DNA from: Streptomyces sp. NBC_01716
GTDB taxonomy: Bacteria; Actinomycetota; Actinomycetes; Streptomycetales; Streptomycetaceae
NCBI RefSeq assembly: GCF_036248275.1
Contig: NZ_CP109181.1
Location: forward strand, 5,084,001-5,148,000
Direction: 5' to 3'
Length of the DNA stretch: 64,000 nucleotides
A model generated the notes under the pieces. That model ran no database searches, was not told the origin of the DNA, and worked only from the letters and a program-made list of their open reading frames with translations. Positions 35,354 through 44,165 of this stretch are shown in pieces. A program made the translations under genes and the position numbers. How positions within the stretch are numbered: position 1 is the first letter of the stretch; each line of letters opens with the position of its first letter.

Positions 35354-35827
35354 TCAGACCGTGCCCGTGTCCACCCGGTAGACGATCTTCCCGTCGAACT
35401 CCGCGAACCCCAGCGTTTTGTAGAAGGCCCGTGCGCTCGGGTTGTCGTGATCCGTCATCCATTCGACGCGGCTGCACCCGGGCCGTGCTGCGGCCAAGGC
35501 GCGGAGTTCGGCCATGAGGCGTGCCCCGATGCCTTGGTGGCGGAGGGTATCCCGGACGTAGAGCTCCTTCAGGAAGAGGGAGTGGGACGAGCCCGCAGCC
35601 GGCCAGAGGAACGAGTAGGCGGCGAGACCAACCAGATCACCGTTCTCATCCTCCACCAGGAGTGCGGACGCCAGTGGCGGCGAGCCGAAGAGCGCCTCCT
35701 TCACCTGTGCGTGGCGTTCATCGAATGGCTGGATCTCGGCCGATCCGTAGAACCGTTCGATCTCCTCGATGAGTTGGGCCACGCCGATGGCGTCTTGCTC
35801 TTCAGCGGGGCGGATCGACACGGTCAT
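35354..35827 (-). CDS. GNAT-family N-acetyltransferase
   Basis: I chose the ATG at 35827, which has GGAG six bases upstream (157 aa). GNAT features: SIRPAEEQD at the start, LFLKELYVRDTLRHQGIGAR (the acetyl-CoA pyrophosphate loop, R-x-x-G-x-G/A type) and NPSARAFYKTLGF near the end. It lies 77 bases downstream of the radical SAM gene on the same strand, so it may acetylate the peptide product or give self-protection. It could also be an unrelated housekeeping acetyltransferase. Confidence 0.85.
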   Translation of the reverse strand: MTVSIRPAEEQDAIGVAQLIEEIERFYGSAEIQPFDERHAQVKEALFGSPPLASALLVEDENGDLVGLAAYSFLWPAAGSSHSLFLKELYVRDTLRHQGIGARLMAELRALAAARPGCSRVEWMTDHDNPSARAFYKTLGFAEFDGKIVYRVDTGTV

Positions 35828-35904
35828 CAGCATCTCCAGTCGCTCTTTCAGCGCTTCATTCGTACGTTCCAACGCCTGATCCTGTCGCGGCGGCACGGCT
35901 CGTG

Positions 35905-37068
35905 CTATGAGGGGGGAGGGCCCATCGGCGTGTGAGCGTCCCAGCCGTGCTGTGATAACGACCCCTGGACATGCCTGATGAGGAACTCCAGATCCGCGCA
36001 GTAGACCGAGGGGTTCCGATAGCTGCGAGCGGTGCTGAAGCGGTGCGGGAGGTAGCCACCTCCGCACACCTCCACCAGAGGGCAACTCTGGCACTGCTCG
36101 GCGAGCGCTGCCTTGCCGTACTGCCTGTGCATGAGCTTCGGATGCCGAAGGACCTGATCGAAGGAGTGCGCGATGACGTCGAACCCCAGCCAGGAGGCGC
36201 CTTCCTCGACAGACCGCAGAGTGTCCACGCCCTCGATCGATCCGTCGGACTCGATCACGACGCTCGTAGGCGGTGCAAGGCCGAGGGTTTCCACCGAGCC
36301 GCGCACGCCGGAACTCAGGGCCACGATGTCCTCCAGCATCCGGACGCTGTGCCGATGCTGCGGCCTGGCGAGCCAGGTGTCGTAGACGCGGCTCATCCAC
36401 AGCCCGTACTCGGGCACGGTCGCGTCGTCGCGCTGCGGCGGATCGTCGTGTGTCCCGTGCGGCAGGTTGAAATCGATCACCGGCGGCTCGAAAGACGCCA
36501 GGTAGTCGTGCACCACGACCGGGTCGTTGGCCAGGTCCACCACGGCGAGAAGTCCGGCGAACAGATGTGGCCGGGATCGAAGGAGTTCGATACCACGTAC
36601 GGCCGACGCGATGCTCGATCGCGAGGCGTGGGTCAGCCGGTGCCGGTCGTTCGCATCCGGTGGTCCGTCGAGGCTGACGCCCACGACAACCTCGTACCGC
36701 TCGAAAAGGTCCAGCCAGGGATCCGTGAGAAGTGTGCCATTGGTCTGAAGCTCGAAGTGGATCTCCGTGCCTGCAGGCACTCCCTCTCGTACGGCGCCGA
36801 GCAGCTCGCCCATGTGCCGAGGGCCGGCGAGCAGCGGTTCTCCACCATGCAGCACGACATGCACGCCTCGCAGGCCGTGCGCCGAGGCGTGCTCACCGAT
36901 TCGCTGCCCCGCCTCCCGGGCCACACTCACACTCATCCGAGCGGGCAGGCCTCGCCACCCCTGGTCCTTGGAGTTGAAGACGTAGCAGTAGTCGCAGTCG
37001 ATATTGCAGCGGTTGGCGACTTTGAGAATGAATGTTCGGAAGGGAGTGTCGCCCTCGTGCGGCGTCAT
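35905..37068 (-). CDS. haaB: Radical SAM/SPASM cyclophane-forming peptide maturase (FxsB/HaaB type)
   Basis: 387 aa. The radical SAM cluster motif CNIDCDYC lies at about residues 21-28, and LHGGEPLL and LQTNGTLL follow at the expected places. A C-terminal SPASM-like region (CQSCPLVEVCGGGYL, then YCADLEF) holds auxiliary iron-sulfur ligands. This layout matches the FxsB-like enzymes that join an aromatic side chain to a beta-carbon three residues apart (triceptides). It begins 13 bases after the precursor stop. The haa name rests on the precursor's HAA core. Confidence 0.82.
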   Translation of the reverse strand: MTPHEGDTPFRTFILKVANRCNIDCDYCYVFNSKDQGWRGLPARMSVSVAREAGQRIGEHASAHGLRGVHVVLHGGEPLLAGPRHMGELLGAVREGVPAGTEIHFELQTNGTLLTDPWLDLFERYEVVVGVSLDGPPDANDRHRLTHASRSSIASAVRGIELLRSRPHLFAGLLAVVDLANDPVVVHDYLASFEPPVIDFNLPHGTHDDPPQRDDATVPEYGLWMSRVYDTWLARPQHRHSVRMLEDIVALSSGVRGSVETLGLAPPTSVVIESDGSIEGVDTLRSVEEGASWLGFDVIAHSFDQVLRHPKLMHRQYGKAALAEQCQSCPLVEVCGGGYLPHRFSTARSYRNPSVYCADLEFLIRHVQGSLSQHGWDAHTPMGPPPS

Positions 37069-37081
37069 CGAGGAAGAGTGC

Positions 37082-37273
37082 TTACAGCGGCCTGGGCCAG
37101 ATCAGCGACGCCGCGTGACCACCATCGCCGGTCTGGGTCGTCGCTGCCTGTTCGGCGGCCAGTCGCTGCCGTACACGCACGGCGATCCGGTCGAGGACAG
37201 CCGACCCCTCTGTCGGTTGGATTCCGACGGGCGACGTGGCGTGCGGCGCGGTAAGTGATGTGTTCGACAGCAT
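37082..37273 (-). CDS. haaA: HaaA-type RiPP precursor peptide, 63 aa
   Basis: The ATG at 37273 has a GGAG six bases upstream. The 63-residue peptide has a leader rich in helix-formers (AVLDRIAVRVRQRLAAEQAA) and a C-terminal core GGHAASLIWPRPL. The His-Ala-Ala tripeptide is the cyclophane site of HaaA-type triceptides, where the radical SAM enzyme links His to a residue two positions on. A Trp follows in the core and may be a second site. It is directly followed by the maturase gene. Confidence 0.75.
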   Translation of the reverse strand: MLSNTSLTAPHATSPVGIQPTEGSAVLDRIAVRVRQRLAAEQAATTQTGDGGHAASLIWPRPL

Positions 37274-37393
37274 TCAACGCTCCTCGTGTCATGGCGATGG
37301 CGTTCGAAGCGAGAGGCCAGCCCGCAACGTAGCAGTCTCACTACCCACGGTGGCATGTGGAATCCGGCCATGTACGCGGCTCACGTATGCGGC

Positions 37394-40168
37394 TCACCCC
37401 ACCCCTGTGGTCAGCAGCCGCTCGACGGTGAGGGCCGCACTGTCCACCCCCAATCGCCGGTAGATATCAAGCGATTCACGCAGCGAGCTATCCGCCCGCG
37501 CCCGCCCGTCGGCCATCCAGTCACAGCGGCCGATTCCCTCCAGCGCCCGCGCTTCCTCCAGCGGGCAGCTGATGACCCGAGCCAGTCCCAGTGCCTGCTC
37601 GAAGTGCCTGCGTGCGGCAGCCAGGTCGCCAGAGGAGCGCAGAAGCGTTCCCCAGTGGTTCAGGACCTCGGCCCTCCCGCATCGGTCTCCGAGCTCCGTC
37701 AGGATCTCCAGGCTTCGCCCGAACGCGTCGACCGCGCCTTCCCGCTCCCCGACGATCCCCCGGGCCACGCCCAACTCACCCAGGCACACGGCCTCGCCAC
37801 CCCGGCTGCCGAGCTCGCGATAGGAACTCAGCGCGTCCTCCAACACCGGGATCGCCTCGGCGGCGTTCCCTTCCACCCGGTCGAGCACCCCGAGGTGGCG
37901 GATGCTGTTCGTGCGGCCGAACCGCTCGCCGAGTTCGGTGTAGTGCTCCAGCGCCTGGGTGTACGCCTCGCGCGCCCCGGCGAGATCGCCGGTCAGGCGC
38001 TGTACGACTCCGAGCTCGTTCAGGGCGTAGGCCTGGTGGACCCGGTCGTCGAGTTCCCGGTAGATGTCGAACGCCGCGCGGTGTCGCCGCGTGGCCACGC
38101 CGTACTCACCTAAGAGACAGTGCACGACGCCCAGATCTCGCAGAGAGTTCGCTTCTCCGTAGCGATCCCCCAGGCCACGGTAGATCGACAGAGCCTCGGT
38201 CTGCGTGTCCAAGGCCGCGTCCAGGCGGCTGGTCTGCCGGCGCACCATGCCGAGGTCCGCGAGCGCGTTCGCCTGGCCGAGCCCGTCGCCGAGTTCGCGG
38301 TAGAGGGAGAGAGCCTCGGTCTGGGCGCGGGCTGAGGCTTCGTTGTCCGCGACCATGTACCAGACAATGCCCGCCTGGTTCAACGCGTCGGCCCTGCCAC
38401 GCTTCTCGCCGACCGCTTCGTACTCCGCCGCCGCCTCGTTGAGCGCATCAATCGCCTCGGGGTAGGAGGCCATGAAGCGCCTCACCACTCCGAGTTCGGC
38501 AAGAGCACCGGCCAGCGCCCGCCGGTCGCCGGTGTGCCGGGCGGCCTCGACAGCCGTGCGGTGCAGCCCAACTGCCTGGTCCCAGGGGCCGGCCTGCCTC
38601 AGAAACGGAGCCATGGCCGCGGCCATGCGGATCACCAGTTCGTGCAGGGCGAGGCTGTTCGCCCGCCGGATGCAGGCCAGTACGTTGGCCCGCTCGTCCT
38701 CCAGCCAGCCCAGGGCCACCGTGCGCGATTCCATGGGTGGGACCTCAGCCGGGGGCACACCGTCGGGAGGCGCCGGTGCGAGGGCGCCACTGCGAAGGAT
38801 GTGCCCGTTCGCGACTGCCAGAGCGGTCAGGTAATAGGCGCACATACGCTGAACGGCTTGAACGTGCTCCATGGTGCCTCCCTCGTCGGCGAGACCGCGG
38901 GCGTAGTCGCGGAGGAGGTCGTGAAGTCGGTAACGGCTTCCCGGATGTTCGTCGATCAGATGGGCGTCGTAGAGAGCGTCGAGGCGCTCACGCGCCGTCG
39001 CCACCGAGATGGAGGCGAGCGCGGCCCCGGCGTAGGAATCGAGATCGGTTCCAGGGTAGAAGCCGAGACGTTGGAAGAATCGCCGCCGATCCGGTTCGAG
39101 GTCGCGATAGGACAACTCGAACGCCGCGGCAACGGCGCGCTCCCCGGCCCGGAGTTCTCCGAGCCGATCGCCTGCCGCTACGAGCCGCGCCCGCAGGTCC
39201 TGGGCAGTCCATGACGGACGGTGGCGCAGCCGCGCGGCGAGAATCGATACCCCGAGCGGCAAGTATCCGCACAGCTCTGCCAGTTCCCCGAGCACTGCCT
39301 GGTCGAGTGAGCCGGTCGGCCGTGCGCTGAGCTGTACGAACAGATCGACCGCGTGCTCCGGCGGCAAGGCATCCACCGGCAGGACCACCTCCTCGTCCAC
39401 CGCCAGCCGTTTCCGGCTGGTCACCAGCACAAGACAGCCATTGGCGCCCGGGATCAAGGGCTCGAGCTGCCGGTAGCTGGCCGCGTTGTCGAGGATGAGC
39501 AGGGCCTTCTTTCCCGCGAGCCGACTTCGCCACATGGCGGCACGAGCCTCGGTGACCGCGCCCGAGTCCTCGCCAACGGGGATCTGTTGCGTTGGCACTC
39601 CTGTGGCCGCGAGCAACGAGGCCAGCGCCTCAGTGGCCTGCACGGGAGTCCGTCCCGTCGTATGCCCGTTGAGGTTCACGAAGAGCTGTCCGTCCGGGAA
39701 CCGGTCCGACAGCACATGCCCCGCGTGCACTGCGAACGTCGTCTTGCCGACGCCGGGCATTCCGTCGATCACGTGCACGGGCAGCGCCGCGCCGCTCTCC
39801 TGCGACTCTCGTACGGAGCGCACCAGTGTCTCCAACTCGGCGTTGCGGTTGGTGAATGCGGTGGTGTCACGTGGCAGTGATCGCAGCACCAGAGCGGCTC
39901 CCGGCGGCTCCGAGCCGTCGTCCGGCCGGGGAAGCGGTTCGGGCCGCGCCGGCGTACGGGTCTCAGACAGTGCCGCGAGGAGCACGGTCAACCCGACCAT
40001 GGCCACGCCCAGCATGACGAAGGAGAACCAGGCGTGCTGCTGCAACCACCCGAGCCAGCCCGGCCACCGCGACTCGGACACCGCGTTGGTGACGAGCCCC
40101 ACGAGCATCGTCGTCACGGCGCCCCCGGCGGCCACGAGGGTGATGATGATCCCGCGCCGAAGCGTCAT
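37394..40168 (-). CDS. Membrane-anchored NB-ARC NTPase with TPR repeats
   Basis: 924 aa. Two hydrophobic segments (about residues 8-30 and 48-66) form an N-terminal anchor. The NB-ARC core follows: Walker A GMPGVGKTT (about 134-142), Walker B ALLILDNA, LVTSRKRL, GYLPLGVSILAARL and the MHD-like LHDLLRDYA. The C-terminal half is made of 40-residue TPRs (ALNELGVVQRLTGDLAGARE and similar). It resembles the AfsR/SARP family without the DNA-binding domain. It lies upstream of the HaaA gene on the same strand and could be a signalling partner, but that is inference. Confidence 0.88.
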   Translation of the reverse strand: MTLRRGIIITLVAAGGAVTTMLVGLVTNAVSESRWPGWLGWLQQHAWFSFVMLGVAMVGLTVLLAALSETRTPARPEPLPRPDDGSEPPGAALVLRSLPRDTTAFTNRNAELETLVRSVRESQESGAALPVHVIDGMPGVGKTTFAVHAGHVLSDRFPDGQLFVNLNGHTTGRTPVQATEALASLLAATGVPTQQIPVGEDSGAVTEARAAMWRSRLAGKKALLILDNAASYRQLEPLIPGANGCLVLVTSRKRLAVDEEVVLPVDALPPEHAVDLFVQLSARPTGSLDQAVLGELAELCGYLPLGVSILAARLRHRPSWTAQDLRARLVAAGDRLGELRAGERAVAAAFELSYRDLEPDRRRFFQRLGFYPGTDLDSYAGAALASISVATARERLDALYDAHLIDEHPGSRYRLHDLLRDYARGLADEGGTMEHVQAVQRMCAYYLTALAVANGHILRSGALAPAPPDGVPPAEVPPMESRTVALGWLEDERANVLACIRRANSLALHELVIRMAAAMAPFLRQAGPWDQAVGLHRTAVEAARHTGDRRALAGALAELGVVRRFMASYPEAIDALNEAAAEYEAVGEKRGRADALNQAGIVWYMVADNEASARAQTEALSLYRELGDGLGQANALADLGMVRRQTSRLDAALDTQTEALSIYRGLGDRYGEANSLRDLGVVHCLLGEYGVATRRHRAAFDIYRELDDRVHQAYALNELGVVQRLTGDLAGAREAYTQALEHYTELGERFGRTNSIRHLGVLDRVEGNAAEAIPVLEDALSSYRELGSRGGEAVCLGELGVARGIVGEREGAVDAFGRSLEILTELGDRCGRAEVLNHWGTLLRSSGDLAAARRHFEQALGLARVISCPLEEARALEGIGRCDWMADGRARADSSLRESLDIYRRLGVDSAALTVERLLTTGVG

Positions 40169-41435
40169 GCGTGGTCAGTCCCCATTCTTGTGTAGGGGTA
40201 GGCCGAATCTGCTTTTACGCTCCCCGCGCGGCGCAGCACACCACGAACCGACCTGGCCACCTAAGCAACCCCCGAGCTCGACACCCCAACTGCCCAAGCG
40301 GAGCAGCCCTCATGAGGGCTGGTCAAGTTCCTTCCAGGTCATCGGCCATCTTCCTTCAAGCTGCCCGTCTCGGAGACTGATGAGCACAATGTCCGCGCTG
40401 CGGCGGGCGCAGATAGGAGCCCTGGGATTCGTCCTCTGGCACGGTCGGCAGGTCTTCAAGCGCCCTGGGACGCAGGTGGCGTAGTCGCCAAGGAGCCCCC
40501 TTGACGCGAGTGCGAGGTCCTTGATGCGAGACGGGGTGGGGGTGGGCCGGTCGATCTGCTGGCCGGGCTCTGAGTGCTCGTGCTGGGGGCTGTCACCGTG
40601 TGGGCACTGGTCTGCGAGAGCGCCGTCCGGTGCCGGACACTAGTCCGGCACCGGAGGACTGGCGCTCAGTGCACGCTTTCTCGCGTCAGATCCGGTCGCC
40701 CGGCAGGCTCAGGTACGTGTCACGCATCTCCGCCAGCACCGGGTGCTCGGTCGGCAACGTGATGTCGTCGATGGCCGGGATCGCCCGGACGCCGATACTT
40801 GTGTCGCTTCCATCCCCGGTAGCGCGTCGAGCGTCACCGGTGCGGTGGTGTGCGAGTGGTGCCGCTGGAGCAATGCCATGGACCGCTCGCGGCTGGCCAT
40901 CGAGACATGCGGGGTTGCGGGCGTGACGGGCGTTGAGCCACGGCGACGCCAACTCCGAATCGTTCCGCCTCACCTGCGTCCCCGTCGGCGAGGTGCTGTT
41001 CGAGGTGGACGACCACTCGTCGGGGAACTCGGCCTGGCCGAGGCCCCCGCCCTGGCGGACCCGGCGCACTGCACCGGCACCGGGCCCTGGAGCGTCGCGG
41101 GGGGTGTCACGGGGGGGCTTGGCCCCGATCGGCGAACGGGCTGAGTCTGTCGGTGGGCTCACCAGGGATTTGGGCTCGCTTGTCAAGATCGAGCCCTGTG
41201 TAAGGATGAGCCCGTCGCCCGGCAATGGGCCGCGCGGCCCGCACGACTCCCTCCACTGGATGGCCTTGGATGCAGAGCTCTCAGCGTCGTATCGTCCGAA
41301 CCGCGCCTCTTCCCGCCGCAGATGAGTCCGTTTCGAGTCCACAGCACCGCGACCTCTTTCTGGAGGCGCACTACACCGTCGACCTTCCGCCCCTTGAGGA
41401 CGACGCCGACTTCGACGGCCGGGGAGAGCGCCCGC
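40169..41435. other. About 1.27 kb with only gene remnants
   Basis: No sound gene is found apart from a doubtful 59-codon frame at 41270. On the minus strand, about 40686-40900 holds two overlapping frames with protein-like sequence (SMALLQRHHSHTTAPVTLDA, then VLAEMRDTYLSLPGDRI) that could be one gene end broken by a frameshift. I could not name the family. Confidence 0.4.
40686..40900 (-). pseudogene. Possible decayed gene end
   Basis: The last 40 codons before the TGA at 40686 read like a real C-terminus (PTEHPVLAEMRDTYLSLPGD), and the preceding residues continue only in the neighbouring frame. This suggests a frameshifted remnant. The family is unknown. Confidence 0.3.
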
Positions 41436-41449
41436 ATGCCGGCGGATGA
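41270..41449 (+). CDS. Possible small protein, 59 aa
   Basis: An ATG at 41270 opens 59 codons that overlap the PPK2 start by 14 bases. The product has an acidic middle (DLPPLEDDADFD) and no recognisable domain. There is no strong ribosome binding site. It could be a leader-type gene coupled to PPK2, or chance. Confidence 0.25.
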   Translation: MQSSQRRIVRTAPLPAADESVSSPQHRDLFLEAHYTVDLPPLEDDADFDGRGERPHAGG

Positions 41450-42482
41450 GAAGGGCCAGGACCCGGCGACGAGTGTCCTGCTCGACGGGCTGACCGTCGA
41501 CGACCGGAACCCCGAGCGGCCCGTCCTGCTCGACAAGTCCGGTCAGCCGATGAAGACATGGCGGCAGAACTACCCGTACGCCGCGAAGATGCGCCGCCGT
41601 GAGTACGAGCGGACGAAGCGCAGGCTCCAGATCGAACTGCTCAAGTTCCAGCGCTGGGTCAAGGAGACCGGCCAGCGGGTGGTGGTGGTCTGTGAGGGGC
41701 GGGACGCGGCGGGCAAGGGCGGCACCATCCAGCGGTTCACCGAGCGGCTCAACCCGCGTGGCGCCCGCGTGGTGGCCCTGGAGAAGCCCACCGAGCGAGA
41801 AGCGGGGCAGTGGTACTTCCAGCGGTACGTGGCGCATCTGCCGTCCGCCGGGGAGATCGTCTTCTTCGACCGCTCCTGGTACAACCGGGCCGGTGTCGAG
41901 CGGGTGATGGGCTTCTGTACGGAGTACGAGTACGAGCACTTCCTGCGCCAGGCGCCCCAGTTCGAGCGGATGCTCACCGATGACGGCGTCCTGCTGGTGA
42001 AGTTCTGGTTCTCGGTCTCGCACGACGAGCAGCGCACGCGCTTCGCGATCCGCCAGATCGATCCCGTACGGCAGTGGAAGCTCTCGCCCACCGACCTCGC
42101 GTCGCTCGACCGCTGGGACGCGTACACGACGGCGAAGGTCGACATGTTCCGCGCCACCGACACCGCCCACGCGCCCTGGAGCGTGGTCAAGAACAACGAC
42201 AAGAGGCGGGGCCGGCTGGAGGCCATGCGCAGCCTGCTGTGGCGGATGGAATACGACCAGAAGGACGAGACGGCCCTCGGCGTGCCCGACCCGCTCATCG
42301 TGGGTCCGGCCGACACCCTGCTCGAAGCGGGCGAGGAGCGGACGGACCTGACCCCGACCCCGCTCGCGGCGCGCACGCAGGGGCCGGGCGTCCACCCGGC
42401 GGACACGCGCCCGGAGCCGCCGGCCCGCCGGAACCAGAACGAGAAGCGGAAGCCGAAGGGGAAGCACAGACCGAAGGGCTGA
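41436..42482 (+). CDS. ppk2: Polyphosphate kinase 2
   Basis: The ATG at 41436 follows GGGGAG by about 10 bases (348 aa). PPK2 motifs: Walker A CEGRDAAGKGGTI (about residues 80-92), FFDRSWYNRAGVERVMGF with the Walker B Asp, and a lid DPVRQWKLSPTD. These enzymes transfer phosphate between polyphosphate and nucleotides. The C-terminus is a Pro/Lys/Arg-rich tail, longer than the core requires. The stop abuts the trpF stop with no gap. Confidence 0.92.
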   Translation: MPADEKGQDPATSVLLDGLTVDDRNPERPVLLDKSGQPMKTWRQNYPYAAKMRRREYERTKRRLQIELLKFQRWVKETGQRVVVVCEGRDAAGKGGTIQRFTERLNPRGARVVALEKPTEREAGQWYFQRYVAHLPSAGEIVFFDRSWYNRAGVERVMGFCTEYEYEHFLRQAPQFERMLTDDGVLLVKFWFSVSHDEQRTRFAIRQIDPVRQWKLSPTDLASLDRWDAYTTAKVDMFRATDTAHAPWSVVKNNDKRRGRLEAMRSLLWRMEYDQKDETALGVPDPLIVGPADTLLEAGEERTDLTPTPLAARTQGPGVHPADTRPEPPARRNQNEKRKPKGKHRPKG

Positions 42483-43109
42483 TCACCGGGTCCGGTCGAG
42501 TCCTCCCGGAGCTCCGACGGCGCTGAGGAACTTCTCGATCAGCCCGACATCCTTCACACCCCGGCTGCTCTCCACCCCGCTCGACACGTCGACGCCCCAC
42601 GGCCGCAGCCCCGCCACGGCGTCGGCGACGTTGTCCGGTGCGAGCCCGCCCGACAGGAGCCAGGACCCCGTCGGCGGCTCGGGAAGCGACTCCGGTGACC
42701 AGCGCTCGCCGGAGCCGGGCCGGGGCGAGTCGATGATCAGGATGTCCTCGCCGTACGCGCCCGTGGCCAGCGGATGGCCCGACCGCGGCGAGGTGGCCCG
42801 GATGAGGCGGAAGCCGTCGGCGCGCAGCGCGGCGAACGCCTCGGGCGGCTCGCCGCCGTGCAGCTGCACGGTGTCGGCGCCCGCCTCGGCCGCCGCCCTG
42901 CGCACCTCCTCCAGCGGCTCGCCGCGGAAGACCGCGACCTTGGCGACACCGGGCGGCACGAGCGCGGCGAGCGGGCGGGCCTCGGCGGCGGTCAGCCGCC
43001 GGGGGCTCTCGGTCAGGATGAATCCGACGGCGGATGCCCCGCCGGCCACGGCGGCCTCGACCTCGCCGGGCTTCCGCAGCCCGCAGACCTTGACGTACAA
43101 GTGGTGCAA
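42483..43109 (-). CDS. trpF: Phosphoribosylanthranilate isomerase
   Basis: The TTG at 43109 has a GAGGAG six bases upstream (208 aa); another TTG three codons later is possible. TrpF motifs are clear: KVCGLRKPGEVE with the catalytic Cys, VQLHGGE, IIDSPRPG with the catalytic Asp, LSGGLAPDNV and GVDVSSGVESSRGVKD. It catalyses the Amadori step of tryptophan synthesis. Many streptomycetes lack TrpF and use the HisA/TrpF enzyme PriA, so a stand-alone trpF without other trp genes is unusual. Confidence 0.9.
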   Translation of the reverse strand: MHHLYVKVCGLRKPGEVEAAVAGGASAVGFILTESPRRLTAAEARPLAALVPPGVAKVAVFRGEPLEEVRRAAAEAGADTVQLHGGEPPEAFAALRADGFRLIRATSPRSGHPLATGAYGEDILIIDSPRPGSGERWSPESLPEPPTGSWLLSGGLAPDNVADAVAGLRPWGVDVSSGVESSRGVKDVGLIEKFLSAVGAPGGLDRTR

Positions 43110-43166
43110 CAGGAGCTCCTCGCTCGATGGACTCACCCAGAGAGTACGAAGAAAGCGAGACGTACG

Positions 43167-44165
43167 TTGCCGGACACCGCCGCCCTGACCGCCCCCGGGG
43201 CGCCTTTCGAGGTCGTACGCGCCGAGAACGGCTCGCTGATGTACGCGGACGGCCCGCGCACCTTGCGGGAGTTCGTGGAGACGACGTGGGCCTACGGGGA
43301 GCGGCCCTTCTTTGTAGGCGGCGACGGGACCGGCCTCCTTACGTACGGTGAGTTCTTCGCCGCCGCGACGATGCTGGCCAACCGTTTCGTGGACACCTAC
43401 GGCCTGCGGCCGGGCGACCGGGCCGCCCTCGTGATGGGCGACCGGCCCGACTGGCAGACGGCGTTCTGGGCCACGCAGCTCGCCGGTCTGGTCGCCGTAC
43501 CGCTCGACGCCGGATGGAGCGCGGACGAGCTGGACCGCGTACTGGACCACTGCGCGCCCCGTGTGCTGCTCGTGGACGGCGAACGGCTGCCGGCCGTCAC
43601 GGGGTGGGCGGAGCGTGCGCGGGCGCGCGTCATGGTCTTCGGGCCCGGTGAGGCCGACGGAGCGCTCACCGAGCGGTACGAGGACCTGCCGGCCCCCGAT
43701 CCGTACGCCGCCCCGCCCGACACCGAGATCCGCGCGGAGGACGATGCCACCATCGAGTACCCGTCACCGGCGGACCCGCTCAGGGGCGCCGTCTCCACCC
43801 AGCTCGCGCAGGCGGGCGCGGCGATGGACGCCCGCTACCGCGCCGCCGCGGAGGCGCTCGGACGCGGCGAACTGCCGGGCCTCGGCCAGGCCCCTGTCAC
43901 CCGCCTCACGGCTCCCTTCTCCGGGCCCGCCGCGTTCTTCGAGGTGTACGGCGCGATGGCGGCGGGCGGCGCGCTGATGCTGGACGTACCAGCCGGACCG
44001 CCGGGGAAGCCCCCGCTCGTCGCCACGCCCGCCGTCGAGTCGCGCGTGGCCCCCGACACCGGCGAGGTGTGGCTGCGCGGCCAGTCCCTCCCGTACGCCT
44101 ACTGGCGCGACGAACGGGCCACCGCGGAGGCGTTCACCGCCGACGGCTGGGTCAGGACCGGCTGA
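43167..44165 (+). CDS. Degenerate, truncated adenylate-forming (AMP-binding) protein
   Basis: TTG start at 43167, 332 aa, against 500 or more for active acyl-CoA ligases. The N-terminal part is normal (GLRPGDRAALVMGDRPDWQ, LAGLVAVPLDAGW). At the ATP loop, where TSGTTGxPKG is expected, it reads EYPSPADPLRGAVST, so the P-loop is lost. The middle is shortened and the protein ends at AFTADGWVRTG, without the C-terminal lid domain. No stop or frameshift interrupts it, so it may be a retained non-catalytic protein. Its end overlaps the M6 protease gene by 14 bases. Confidence 0.7.
   Translation: MPDTAALTAPGAPFEVVRAENGSLMYADGPRTLREFVETTWAYGERPFFVGGDGTGLLTYGEFFAAATMLANRFVDTYGLRPGDRAALVMGDRPDWQTAFWATQLAGLVAVPLDAGWSADELDRVLDHCAPRVLLVDGERLPAVTGWAERARARVMVFGPGEADGALTERYEDLPAPDPYAAPPDTEIRAEDDATIEYPSPADPLRGAVSTQLAQAGAAMDARYRAAAEALGRGELPGLGQAPVTRLTAPFSGPAAFFEVYGAMAAGGALMLDVPAGPPGKPPLVATPAVESRVAPDTGEVWLRGQSLPYAYWRDERATAEAFTADGWVRTG

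Noticed and set aside
35354..37273. An FxSxx-COOH (FxsA/FxsB) system
   Set aside because: The precursor does not end in Phe-x-Ser-x-x; its core is GGHAAS, so the HaaA type fits better.
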